From Bacilli bacterium (GTDB lineage Bacteria > Bacillota_I > Bacilli_A > RF39 > UBA660): DNA of 13,058 nucleotides. Below the pieces are notes generated by a model. It saw only the letters and a program-made list of their open reading frames with translations. It was not told the origin of the DNA and did not search any database. The stretch spans positions 1 through 13,058 of the forward strand of contig JAQUFX010000030.1 of NCBI GenBank assembly GCA_028684435.1, in the 5' to 3' direction. The position numbers and the translations under genes are program-made. Within the stretch, counting starts at the first letter, position 1. The number at the start of each line of letters is the position of its first letter. Below, in pieces: positions 1-5,540 of the stretch.

Positions 1-309
1 ATTGAAAATAAAAATAAAGAGATTGACTTTTATGCTGTTATTGTAAATGCTAATAAGCAAAGTTATTTAATAAAACCATTTTCAAGTGAAGAATTAATAA
101 GTGGTTATCAAGAGATATCAATTACATTAGACGAAGGACTTAAATTAGGCGATATAGTAAAAATAAAAGCTGAAAATAAAATACTTGAAACATATCCACC
201 TATATTGAATGTAATTTCTTACAAAGTTGTATATTCTTTAAATAATATTGTTCCAATCACAACTGCTCCATTAGTTCCTCAAGATATTCCTCCGGTAGTT
301 ACTCAATAA
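1..309 (+). CDS. 3' end of a DUF3221/YobA-like protein (5' truncated by window)
   Basis: The reading frame is open from base 1 and ends at TAA 307-309, giving the last 102 residues; the start lies outside the window. The visible part runs FYAVIVNANKQSYLIKP, then a short acidic stretch, ITLDEGLKLGDIVKIKA, and ENKILETYPPILNVIS. This is the layout of the small beta-rich DUF3221 domain (B. subtilis YobA type): a 'yLIkP' strand, a 'lk.GD.VkI' strand and an 'I.EtyPp' strand. Proteins of that type are usually exported lipoproteins, but no signal peptide can be judged because the N-terminus is missing. The C-terminus ends in a Pro/Val/Thr-rich tail (TTAPLVPQDIPPVVTQ). The next gene starts 9 nt later, so the two are probably cotranscribed. 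The reading frame is near certain; the family is a motif-based guess. Confidence 0.7.
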   Translation: MENKNKEIDFYAVIVNANKQSYLIKPFSSEELISGYQEISITLDEGLKLGDIVKIKAENKILETYPPILNVISYKVVYSLNNIVPITTAPLVPQDIPPVVTQ

Positions 310-318
310 TAAGGATTT

Positions 319-957
319 ATGAAAAAAATAATTGAAAATATAATTATTCTTGATAATAAAGAATATACTTATATAATCCATCACAAACAAATTAAAAATA
401 TTTATTTTAGAGTCAAAGATGATTTAAAAATACATGTTAGTGCTAACAAATTAATATCTACTAATTATATTGAAAGATTGTTAAAAGAAAATACTTTTAG
501 TTTAATAAAAATGTATGATAAAATTTTAGAAAAGAAAAACGAAGATTTAAAATATTTAGGTAATAAATTAATTTTAATTATTATGGATACAAAATCATAT
601 ATAGATAATAATTATATTTATGCTAAAAATAATGAAGAAGCCCAAAAATATATTTATAGTAATGCTAAAAATATATTTACTACTCGTTTAAATCAAATTA
701 AACCTTTATTTCAAGATATACCAGATTTTAATCTTAAGATAAGAAAAATGACTTCAAAATGGGGTGTATGTAATAAAAAGAGCATGAGTATAACTTTAAA
801 TACTGAATTAATTACTAAAGATTTAAATTTAATAGATTATGTTATTATTCATGAATTATGCCATTTTAAATATATGAATCATTCTAAAGAATATTGGAAT
901 TATGTAGCTGAATTTTATCCTTATTACAAGCAAGCCAGAAAATTATTAAAATACTAA
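319..957 (+). CDS. YgjP/DUF45-type zinc metallopeptidase
   Basis: A 212-residue protein of the YgjP (DUF45, SprT/WLM-like) metallopeptidase family. The N-terminal half (about 1-130) is a divergent beta region with Lys-rich helices. The C-terminal half carries the family core: MTSKWGVC at 144-151, a strand ITLNTEL, then the zinc motif HELCH at 178-182 (His178 and His182 as ligands, Glu179 as general base) and NHSKEYW at 187-193 with the probable third ligand His188. Length and motif order match YgjP proteins (about 220-240 aa). The physiological substrate is not known for most of the family. The start ATG 319 follows an AAGGA ribosome binding site at 312-316, only 9 nt after the upstream stop, so it is probably translated from the same message. 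No signal peptide is visible, so it is probably cytosolic. Confidence 0.88.
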   Translation: MKKIIENIIILDNKEYTYIIHHKQIKNIYFRVKDDLKIHVSANKLISTNYIERLLKENTFSLIKMYDKILEKKNEDLKYLGNKLILIIMDTKSYIDNNYIYAKNNEEAQKYIYSNAKNIFTTRLNQIKPLFQDIPDFNLKIRKMTSKWGVCNKKSMSITLNTELITKDLNLIDYVIIHELCHFKYMNHSKEYWNYVAEFYPYYKQARKLLKY

Positions 958-1002
958 ATATTGTACAAACTATAAATTATAGATAAAGTTATTAAACAAG
1001 TT

Positions 1003-1008
1003 AGGAGG
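1003..1008 (+). promoter_or_regulatory. Strong Shine-Dalgarno (AGGAGG) for the TrmH-like gene
   Basis: A full AGGAGG lies 10 nt before ATG 1019 and fixes that start. It is among the best ribosome binding sites in the window. No convincing promoter was found in the 61-nt gap before it, so the gene may be read from upstream. Confidence 0.8.
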
Positions 1009-1018
1009 AAGTTAACTT

Positions 1019-1738
1019 ATGATAGAATCTTTTCATAATCCTAAAGTAAAATTATTAATTAAATTAAAAGATAAAAAATATATTGAAAGCAATAATCTTT
1101 TTATTGTTGAAGGCCAATATTTAGTGCATGAAGCATTAAAAAATAATTATATAAAAGAAATCTTTTTACTAGATAAAGAAGATAATATATATGGAGATGT
1201 AACTTATGTTACGATAGATATTCTTAAAAAAATAACTAATTTAACTAGCCCTCCTAAAGTAATAGCATTATGTTATATATTAAAAGAAAAAGAAATTAAC
1301 GGAAATGTTTTAATGTTAGATAATATTAAAGATCCAGGGAATTTAGGAACGATTATTAGATCAGCAGTTGCTTTTAACTATGATACTATTATTATAAGTA
1401 AGGAAAGTGTTTCATTATATAATCCAAAAGTAATTAGAGCTACTGAAGGAATGCTGTTTAATATAAATATAATAACAAATGATTTAATACCTTATATTAA
1501 TAAATTAAAGAAAAAAGATAACTATTTAATATATGGAACTGATGTTAAGGGAGGAATTTTACCAAAATCAGAACCTAAAATTAAGCATGCTTTAATAATT
1601 GGTAGTGAAGCTACTGGAATAGATGAAAATTTATTGAAATTATGTAATAAAAAATTATATATTAATATGAATGATAAATGTGAAAGTCTAAACGCTAGTA
1701 TATCAGCAAGTATTTTAATGTACGAATTAAATAAATAG
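1019..1738 (+). CDS. TrmH/SpoU-family RNA 2'-O-ribose methyltransferase
   Basis: A 239-residue SpoU-class (SPOUT, knotted) methyltransferase, transferring a methyl group from SAM to a ribose 2'-OH, most likely of 23S rRNA or tRNA. Residues 1-90 form the substrate-binding domain (FHNPKVKLL..., FIVEGQYLVHEAL at 28-40). The catalytic domain has all three SpoU motifs: motif 1 DPGNLGTIIRSA at 105-116 with the conserved Asn108 and Arg114, motif 2 IIGSEATGID at 193-202 with Glu197, and motif 3 INMNDKCESLNASISASILMYE at 215-236. It resembles the RlmB/YsgA branch, which in many Bacillota lies just upstream of pheST; that operon is not here. The exact target nucleotide cannot be read from sequence. Translation starts at ATG 1019 behind AGGAGG. 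The stop TAG 1736-1738 overlaps the -35 of the next promoter. Confidence 0.9.
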   Translation: MIESFHNPKVKLLIKLKDKKYIESNNLFIVEGQYLVHEALKNNYIKEIFLLDKEDNIYGDVTYVTIDILKKITNLTSPPKVIALCYILKEKEINGNVLMLDNIKDPGNLGTIIRSAVAFNYDTIIISKESVSLYNPKVIRATEGMLFNINIITNDLIPYINKLKKKDNYLIYGTDVKGGILPKSEPKIKHALIIGSEATGIDENLLKLCNKKLYINMNDKCESLNASISASILMYELNK

Positions 1739-1764
1739 ACTTTCTAGTTCTTTTTTTATATAAT
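1736..1764 (+). promoter_or_regulatory. Sigma-A type promoter for the GDPD-like gene
   Basis: TAGACT (1736-1741, 4 of 6 matches to TTGACA), a 17-bp spacer and a perfect TATAAT (1759-1764). Transcription would begin near 1771, directly at the ribosome binding site AGGTGAGG (1771-1778), leaving a leader of about 10 nt before ATG 1781. Confidence 0.65.
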
Positions 1765-1780
1765 AAATATAGGTGAGGTA

Positions 1781-2479
1781 ATGAAAGACTTGGAGTTTCT
1801 AAAAACTAACTATATATCTAATAAAGGAATTTATGATAATATAAATATCTTTGAAAATACTCTTGAATCATTTAATGAAGCATTAAAAAATAATTTAATT
1901 TTAAATTTAAAAATAAGATTAACTAAAGATAATATTATAGTAGTATATAATGATAGTGATTTAACTAGATTAATGCATTTAAAAGATAAGATAATCATGA
2001 CAACTTATGAAGAATTATTATATTTAAATAAATATCATATTCCTACCTTCGAGGAGGTATTAAAATTAGTTGCTGGTAAAGTACCAATAATAATAAACCC
2101 TAAAACACTAGAATGTAACAATCGTTTACAAAAAGAACTAGTTAAATTACTAGATAATTACTCAGGTAAGTTTGCTATTGTAAATAATAATTCTTTAATT
2201 ATAAGATGGTATAATAAAAATAGACCTAATTATATAATTGGAGAAATAATGTCTAAAAGTAGTAAATTAAAAAAATTTAATTTATTGAATTATTTTGTTA
2301 ATTTTACTATTGCGTCAGATTTTATTAGTATTGATATTGAATATTATAATATTATTAAAATGAAAAACATAAAGGAAAAAACATTATTATTAGGTTATAT
2401 TGCTGATACTAAAGAAAAATTTAATAAATATAAAGATGTAACTGATAATTTATATATTGAAAAAACATTTTATGAATAA
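1781..2479 (+). CDS. Glycerophosphodiester phosphodiesterase-fold protein, probably catalytically dead
   Basis: A 232-residue protein that follows the GDPD TIM-barrel plan along its whole length but lacks the active site. Recognisable pieces are FENTLESFNEAL (24-35, the 'peNTl.af..A' motif), LKIRLTKDNIIVVYNDSDLTR (43-63), IPTFEEVLKLV (87-97), PIIINPKT (102-109) and a C-terminal GYIADTKEKFNKY...DNLYIEK resembling the final 'TvN...DGIiTD' strand. Against the usual pattern, HRG reads NKG (14-16), the metal-binding E-x-D reads N-x-K (42, 44), the catalytic HD reads ND (57-58) and the E-x-K strand reads N-x-K (106, 108). No signal peptide or membrane segment is seen, whereas many GDPDs are exported. 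It may be a lipid-head-group or phosphodiester-binding protein, or have another role. It has its own promoter and converges on the next gene. The fold call is fairly firm; the loss of activity is inferred. Confidence 0.75.
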   Translation: MKDLEFLKTNYISNKGIYDNINIFENTLESFNEALKNNLILNLKIRLTKDNIIVVYNDSDLTRLMHLKDKIIMTTYEELLYLNKYHIPTFEEVLKLVAGKVPIIINPKTLECNNRLQKELVKLLDNYSGKFAIVNNNSLIIRWYNKNRPNYIIGEIMSKSSKLKKFNLLNYFVNFTIASDFISIDIEYYNIIKMKNIKEKTLLLGYIADTKEKFNKYKDVTDNLYIEKTFYE

Positions 2480-2511
2480 AAAAACCACTCTTAGTTAGTG
2501 GTAATTTTTTT
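2478..2511. terminator. Bidirectional rho-independent terminator between convergent genes
   Basis: CCACT (2485-2489) pairs with AGTGG (2497-2501) around a 7-nt loop. An A7 run (2478-2484) lies on the left and a T7 run (2505-2511) on the right, so either strand gives a hairpin followed by U's. The stop codon of the minus-strand gene (2491-2493) lies in the loop, and the right arm encodes its last residues. Confidence 0.85.
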
Positions 2512-3153
2512 GCATACAATACCATCAGTTTTTAAAGGTCCTTTATTAGAAGAAGAAATTTCAAAACCATTTTCACTTATTATAGCTGTTTCTTTGATAA
2601 AATACTCATCCTGATTATCTGGACATTCAATATTATAAGTATAATAGGTTAAATTTAGATTATCATAAGATTCGGTTTTATAAATATTAATATTAAGAAA
2701 ATCTAATTTATTAAATTTATCATCATATAAAGTTAAAATATGATTTTCTTTTTTATCTTTTTCGAAAGATTTAACAATAAAAAATTTATTATTAATTATT
2801 CTTAAACTAATAAATTGATCAAGTTCAATGGTCTTTTTTATCGAACCAGTAATAACTAATTTATGTTTATTTTCATTACTTTCTAATTTGATAATCAAAT
2901 CATCAACTTTAGTTATTTCTTTTGAACAAGGCAAGACATCATTACAAATATTATTATAAGTATATTCTCGACTTATGGGAGTAGTTTCTAAAATTGTAGT
3001 AGTTGTTTCTACTTTGGTAGTAATTATATCTTCTTTTTTATTTTTATCAAGTCCTTTGTTATAAGCAATATAACTTATTAATACTATAATAATTATTACA
3101 AGAACTGCCATAACTAAACCATAACCATTTTCTTTTTCTCTTATTTTATTCAT
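2491..3153 (-). CDS. Membrane-anchored extracytoplasmic protein of unknown function
   Basis: I do not recognise this 220-residue protein. It has a short charged N-terminus (MNKIREKENGYG), one hydrophobic helix at about 13-31 (LVMAVLVIIIIVLISYIAY), a Lys/Asp-rich stop segment and a Thr-rich linker (about 44-60, TTKVETTTTILETTP). The rest is a beta-rich domain that should lie outside the cell. No lipobox Cys follows the helix, so it is probably an uncleaved N-in anchor. The outer domain has exactly four cysteines (C70 and C76 as CNDVLPC, C177, C214), enough for two disulfides. The ATG is preceded by GAAAGGA with unusually tight spacing. It is transcribed divergently from rimM, with which it shares a 66-bp promoter region, and convergently with the GDPD-like gene. 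It is confidently coding; the function is unknown. Confidence 0.8.
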   Translation of the reverse strand: MNKIREKENGYGLVMAVLVIIIIVLISYIAYNKGLDKNKKEDIITTKVETTTTILETTPISREYTYNNICNDVLPCSKEITKVDDLIIKLESNENKHKLVITGSIKKTIELDQFISLRIINNKFFIVKSFEKDKKENHILTLYDDKFNKLDFLNINIYKTESYDNLNLTYYTYNIECPDNQDEYFIKETAIISENGFEISSSNKGPLKTDGIVCKKITTN

Positions 3154-3171
3154 TCCTTTCTATATTACTGC

Positions 3172-3199
3172 ATATTAATACTTATTTATTAAATATCAA
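3172..3199 (-). promoter_or_regulatory. Probable promoter for the minus-strand membrane protein
   Basis: Read on the minus strand: TTGATA (3199-3194, 5 of 6 matches to TTGACA), a 16-bp spacer and TAATAT (3177-3172, 4 of 6). The predicted start is near 3165, giving a leader of about 12 nt. The -35 lies in the same stretch as the upstream part of the rimM promoter, so the two divergent promoters may compete. Confidence 0.5.
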
Positions 3200-3204
3200 A
3201 AATA

Positions 3205-3213
3205 TGCTAAAAT
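3205..3213 (+). promoter_or_regulatory. Extended -10 promoter of rimM, predicting a leaderless mRNA
   Basis: TG (3205-3206), one base, then TAAAAT (3208-3213) forms an extended -10; no good -35 is present. Only 6 nt separate the -10 from ATG 3220, so the transcript should start at or within 1-2 nt of the start codon. This fits the lack of any purine-rich ribosome binding site upstream of rimM. Confidence 0.5.
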
Positions 3214-3219
3214 TTATTT

Positions 3220-3696
3220 ATGGAAAAAATATTTATTGGTAAAATAGTTAATACTTTTGGGATCAAAGGAATGTTAAAGATTAATTCCGCTTTTGAAATG
3301 AGAGAAAAAGCTCTTGTTAAAAATAATGAAATAATTATTAGTGATAATATTTATTTAATAACTGACTCTAAATTACATAAAAATAATTATTTAATTGAAA
3401 TAAATAATTTAAAGGATATTAATTTAGTTTTAAATTTTATTAATCAAGATGTTTATATTAAGAGATCCGAATTAAAATTAAATAATAATGAATATTTATT
3501 TAATGATTTACTTAACCTAGATGTTTATGATGATGATAATTTAATTGGTGTTGTAACAGATGTTATACTAGGGAAAAATCCTTTACTTAAAATAAGTGGT
3601 CAATTTTATATACCATTAAATGGTGATTATATAATAAAAAAAGATTTTAAGAACAATAAAATAATATGTAAAAATTTGAAAGGGTTGATGTTATGA
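3220..3696 (+). CDS. rimM: Ribosome maturation factor RimM
   Basis: A 158-residue RimM, the assembly factor that binds uS19 and helps the 30S head mature. The N-terminal barrel opens with the signature IGKIVNTFGIKGMLKI (6-21). The C-terminal PRC-type barrel is seen from YLFNDLLNLDVYDDDNLIGVVTDVI (92-116) to the end. The family is usually about 165-180 aa; this one is slightly short but complete. The gene ends in TGA within ATGA, overlapping trmD by 4 bp, so the two are translationally coupled. The TGA stop is also direct evidence that TGA is not a Trp codon here. In most Bacillota rpsP precedes rimM; here a divergent unrelated gene does, and rimM heads the transcript from its own promoter. 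No ribosome binding site is visible, consistent with leaderless initiation. Confidence 0.96.
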   Translation: MEKIFIGKIVNTFGIKGMLKINSAFEMREKALVKNNEIIISDNIYLITDSKLHKNNYLIEINNLKDINLVLNFINQDVYIKRSELKLNNNEYLFNDLLNLDVYDDDNLIGVVTDVILGKNPLLKISGQFYIPLNGDYIIKKDFKNNKIICKNLKGLML

Positions 3697-4355
3697 AAAT
3701 AAGTGTTTTATCATTATTTCCCAGCATGTTTGATGGTATCTTAAATGAATCAATTATTAAAAGAGCAATTGAAAAGAAAAAAATTGAAATAGAAATTATT
3801 AATTTCAGAAATTATTCAAAACTTAATAATAATCAAGTAGATGATACTCCTTATGGGGGAGGAGCTGGTATGGTATTAAGATGTGAACCAATATTTGATG
3901 CTATAAATGAAATAAAAACAAAAGATTCATATATTATATTAATGTGTCCTACTGGTAAAGTATATAAACAAAGTAAAGCTAAAGAACTTATAACAAAAAA
4001 ACATATAATTATTATATGCGGTCATTATGAAGGTTTTGATGAAAGAATAAAAACTTTAGCCAATGAAATAATTAGTATTGGCGATTATATATTAACAGGA
4101 GGTGAAATACCAGCAATGGTAATATTAGATAGCGTAGTAAGACTACTTGATGGAGTAATAAATGAAAGTAGTTTACAAAATGAATCATTTAATAATAATT
4201 TATTAGATTATCCTGTATATACCAAACCAGATGAATATAAAGGTATGAAAGTACCAGAAGTATTATTATCAGGAAATCATAAAAAAATAAATAAATACCG
4301 TGAAGAAGAAAGATTAAGAATAACTAAAGAAAAAAGAGAAGATTTACTTAGTTAA
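3693..4355 (+). CDS. trmD: tRNA (guanine-N1)-methyltransferase TrmD
   Basis: A 220-residue TrmD, the SPOUT enzyme that makes m1G37 in tRNAs reading CNN codons and so prevents +1 frameshifting. Diagnostic segments in order: VDDTPYGGGAGMVLR (49-63), the SAM-binding knot elements MCPTGKVY (84-91) and GHYEGFDER (110-118), SIGDYILTGGEIPAMVILDSVVRLLDGVI (128-156), and the C-terminal YPVYTKPDEYKG...VPEVLLSGNH (173-196) of the helical tRNA-binding domain. It is a little shorter than the usual 240-250 aa. It overlaps rimM by 4 bp and has AAAGGG at 3679-3684. An unknown small gene follows 12 nt later in the same operon. Confidence 0.97.
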   Translation: MKISVLSLFPSMFDGILNESIIKRAIEKKKIEIEIINFRNYSKLNNNQVDDTPYGGGAGMVLRCEPIFDAINEIKTKDSYIILMCPTGKVYKQSKAKELITKKHIIIICGHYEGFDERIKTLANEIISIGDYILTGGEIPAMVILDSVVRLLDGVINESSLQNESFNNNLLDYPVYTKPDEYKGMKVPEVLLSGNHKKINKYREEERLRITKEKREDLLS

Positions 4356-4367
4356 AGGTGGGGGATT

Positions 4368-4763
4368 ATGTATAGTTTAATTAAAAAGAAAGAGAAGAAC
4401 AAATTATTAAATAGAGAGTTAAGTAAAAATTATTTGGAATTAAAGCTTAATAAAAAAACAATAATTTTAAATAATCAAAAATTAATTGATCAGTTATATT
4501 TAAAAGAAATTATGCCAAAATTAGATAAAGTAACTCAAAAAATATTATTATATTTGAATTCGGATAATGATGATGAAGAGCAAGCAAACTTACTATATGA
4601 TGATTTAGCTAAATTAAGAAGTTTAATATTAAAAAAATATGAGAAATTTTTATCTAAAGAAGCTATTCATATGTATATGAAAAATATAAGATTTATAGCA
4701 TCAGAATTAAAAAAAAGACTTAAAACGTATGATTATGAAAAAGTAAGTAATAGAACAAGATAA
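4368..4763 (+). CDS. Small helical hypothetical protein in the rimM-trmD operon
   Basis: A 131-residue protein I do not recognise. It is rich in Lys, Leu and Asn with no membrane segment, no Cys and almost continuous predicted helix. The N-terminal 35 residues are strongly basic; an acidic patch (NSDNDDEEQ, about 65-73) is followed by amphipathic helices (LLYDDLAKLRSLILKKYEKFL, then YMKNIRFIASELKKRLKTYDYEK). ATG 4368 has a good site (AAGGTGGGG) and begins 12 nt after trmD, so it is probably cotranscribed with rimM-trmD. Its place between trmD and rplS, which are normally adjacent, suggests a lineage-specific insertion, perhaps a ribosome- or RNA-associated protein given the basic N-terminus. 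That role is a guess. The coding call rests on the binding site, spacing and codon texture. Confidence 0.72.
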   Translation: MYSLIKKKEKNKLLNRELSKNYLELKLNKKTIILNNQKLIDQLYLKEIMPKLDKVTQKILLYLNSDNDDEEQANLLYDDLAKLRSLILKKYEKFLSKEAIHMYMKNIRFIASELKKRLKTYDYEKVSNRTR

Positions 4764-5004
4764 CTATGTTAATAACTTTTGAAAATTAAAAGAAAGAAAA
4801 TGGTTTTATTACTAAACATTCTATATTAGGAATAAAAAATATTAAAATGTTATTCTATATTATTAACTAAGTTTTTTTTATATTATATTTTTCTAATTTA
4901 TTCATTCTTAAATTTAACTTTCTCATATAAATCATCTTAGTGATATATTATATTTGAGACATTTTTAAAAGATAATCAATTAATCAGCAAAACAAGATAA
5001 TTAC
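4764..5004. other. Gene-free AT-rich spacer upstream of the rplS promoter
   Basis: About 240 bp with no plausible gene. It contains an 11-bp direct repeat ATTCTATATTA (4818-4828 and 4852-4862), a weak hairpin CTTTT/AAAAG just after the preceding gene (from about 4777), and a T8 run near 4871-4878 that could mark termination of the rimM operon, though no clear stem precedes it. Base composition is close to background and I see no mobile-element ends. Confidence 0.4.
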
Positions 5005-5033
5005 TTGAAATGCTTAGGTTACTATGTTATAAT
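5005..5033 (+). promoter_or_regulatory. Strong extended -10 promoter for rplS
   Basis: TTGAAA (5005-5010, 5 of 6), exactly 17 bp, then TATAAT (5028-5033, 6 of 6) with an extended TG at 5025-5026. It is the best promoter in the window, which suits a ribosomal protein gene. The transcript should start near 5040. Confidence 0.85.
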
Positions 5034-5045
5034 TTATTTGTTTTT

Positions 5046-5110
5046 GAAAGAAAACTTCTATAATCCGCTTTAAATTAATAAATGATTCTAGAATATATAT
5101 TATAGAAAGG
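5046..5110 (+). ncRNA. Candidate structured leader of rplS (L19-leader-like)
   Basis: Within the predicted 80-nt leader, TTCTATAAT (5056-5064) pairs perfectly with ATTATAGAA (5099-5107), a 9-bp stem. The 3' arm runs directly into the ribosome binding site AGAAAGG (5104-5110), so folding would mask it. The enclosed 34-nt loop holds a 10-bp palindrome ATTCTAGAAT (5085-5094). Autoregulatory L19 leaders are known upstream of rplS in some Bacillota. I cannot confirm that this one belongs to that family. Confidence 0.5.
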
Positions 5111-5120
5111 AAATGATTAA

Positions 5121-5465
5121 ATGAATCCTTTAATTGAAAAAATTAATGCCAAACAAATTAAAAAAGATACTCCTGAATTTAGAGTTGGAGATACAGTAAG
5201 AGTTGATGTTTGGATTAAAGAAGGAAAAAAAGAAAGAATTCAAGCTTTCGAAGGTTTAGTAATATCTAAAAAAGGTGGATCTGTTTCCCGAATGTTTACA
5301 GTTAGAAAAAAAAGTGGAAGTGTTGTTGTAAAAAGAACATTCCCTGTTAACAGTCCATTAATAGATAAAATTACGGTTATTAAAAAAGGATATGTTCGTA
5401 GAGCTAAATTAAACTTTTTAGATAAAATGGTTAAAGAATATAAAGTTAAAGAAAGAGGAAAATAA
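5121..5465 (+). CDS. rplS: 50S ribosomal protein bL19
   Basis: A 114-residue bL19, a large-subunit protein at the 30S-50S interface. Family marks: PEFRVGDTVRVDVWIKEG (19-36), ERIQAFEGLVISKKGG (39-54), FTVRKKSGSVVVKRTFPVNSPLIDKI (59-84) and YVRRAKLNFL (91-100). Length is normal. The usual YGVGVERTFP turn is altered to SGSVVVKRTFP, a modest divergence. ATG 5121 follows AGAAAGGA. In most Bacillota rplS directly follows trmD; here an extra gene and 357 bp intervene, and rplS has its own strong promoter and folded leader, so it is regulated independently of rimM-trmD. Its 3' end folds into a terminator whose loop contains the stop codon. Confidence 0.97.
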   Translation: MNPLIEKINAKQIKKDTPEFRVGDTVRVDVWIKEGKKERIQAFEGLVISKKGGSVSRMFTVRKKSGSVVVKRTFPVNSPLIDKITVIKKGYVRRAKLNFLDKMVKEYKVKERGK

Positions 5466-5475
5466 CCTCTTTTTT
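5452..5475 (+). terminator. Rho-independent terminator of rplS with the stop codon in its loop
   Basis: AAAGAGG (5452-5458) pairs with CCTCTTT (5466-5472), a 7-bp stem around loop AAAATAA that contains the rplS stop TAA (5463-5465), followed by further T's. A second hairpin, AACCTC (5464-5469) with GAGGTT (5485-5490), uses the same right-hand bases and is mutually exclusive with it. Confidence 0.75.
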
Positions 5476-5488
5476 ATTGTCTGTGAGG

Positions 5489-5517
5489 TTGTTTATTCAT
5501 TAAATTTATATTATAAT
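5489..5517 (+). promoter_or_regulatory. Promoter for pdp
   Basis: A weak TTGTTT (5489-5494), a 17-bp spacer and a perfect TATAAT (5512-5517). Transcription would start near 5524, with a leader of about 17 nt that carries AGAGGG (5529-5534), 6 nt before ATG 5541. Confidence 0.6.
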
Positions 5518-5540
5518 ATAAAAGGATAAGAGGGTAATGT

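Noticed and set aside
961..982. TTGTACAA and CTATAAATTATAG palindromes upstream of the TrmH-like gene as an operator or promoter
   Set aside because: Short AT palindromes are common at this composition, and no -35/-10 pair with acceptable spacing fits them.
1682..1757. GAAAGTCTA (1682-1690) complementary to TAGACTTTC (1736-1744) before a T-tract, as a terminator of the TrmH-like gene
   Set aside because: The 45-nt loop is too long for a normal terminator and the right arm overlaps the next gene's -35; probably coincidence.
3693..3696. Possible Mycoplasma-type code (TGA as Trp), considered because of the base composition
   Set aside because: rimM ends on TGA in the ATGA overlap with trmD, Trp residues use TGG, and no gene needs TGA read-through.
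4818..4862. 11-bp direct repeat ATTCTATATTA as possible mobile-element target duplication or binding sites
   Set aside because: It is pure low-complexity AT sequence in an AT-rich spacer; two copies are not beyond chance and no element ends lie between them.
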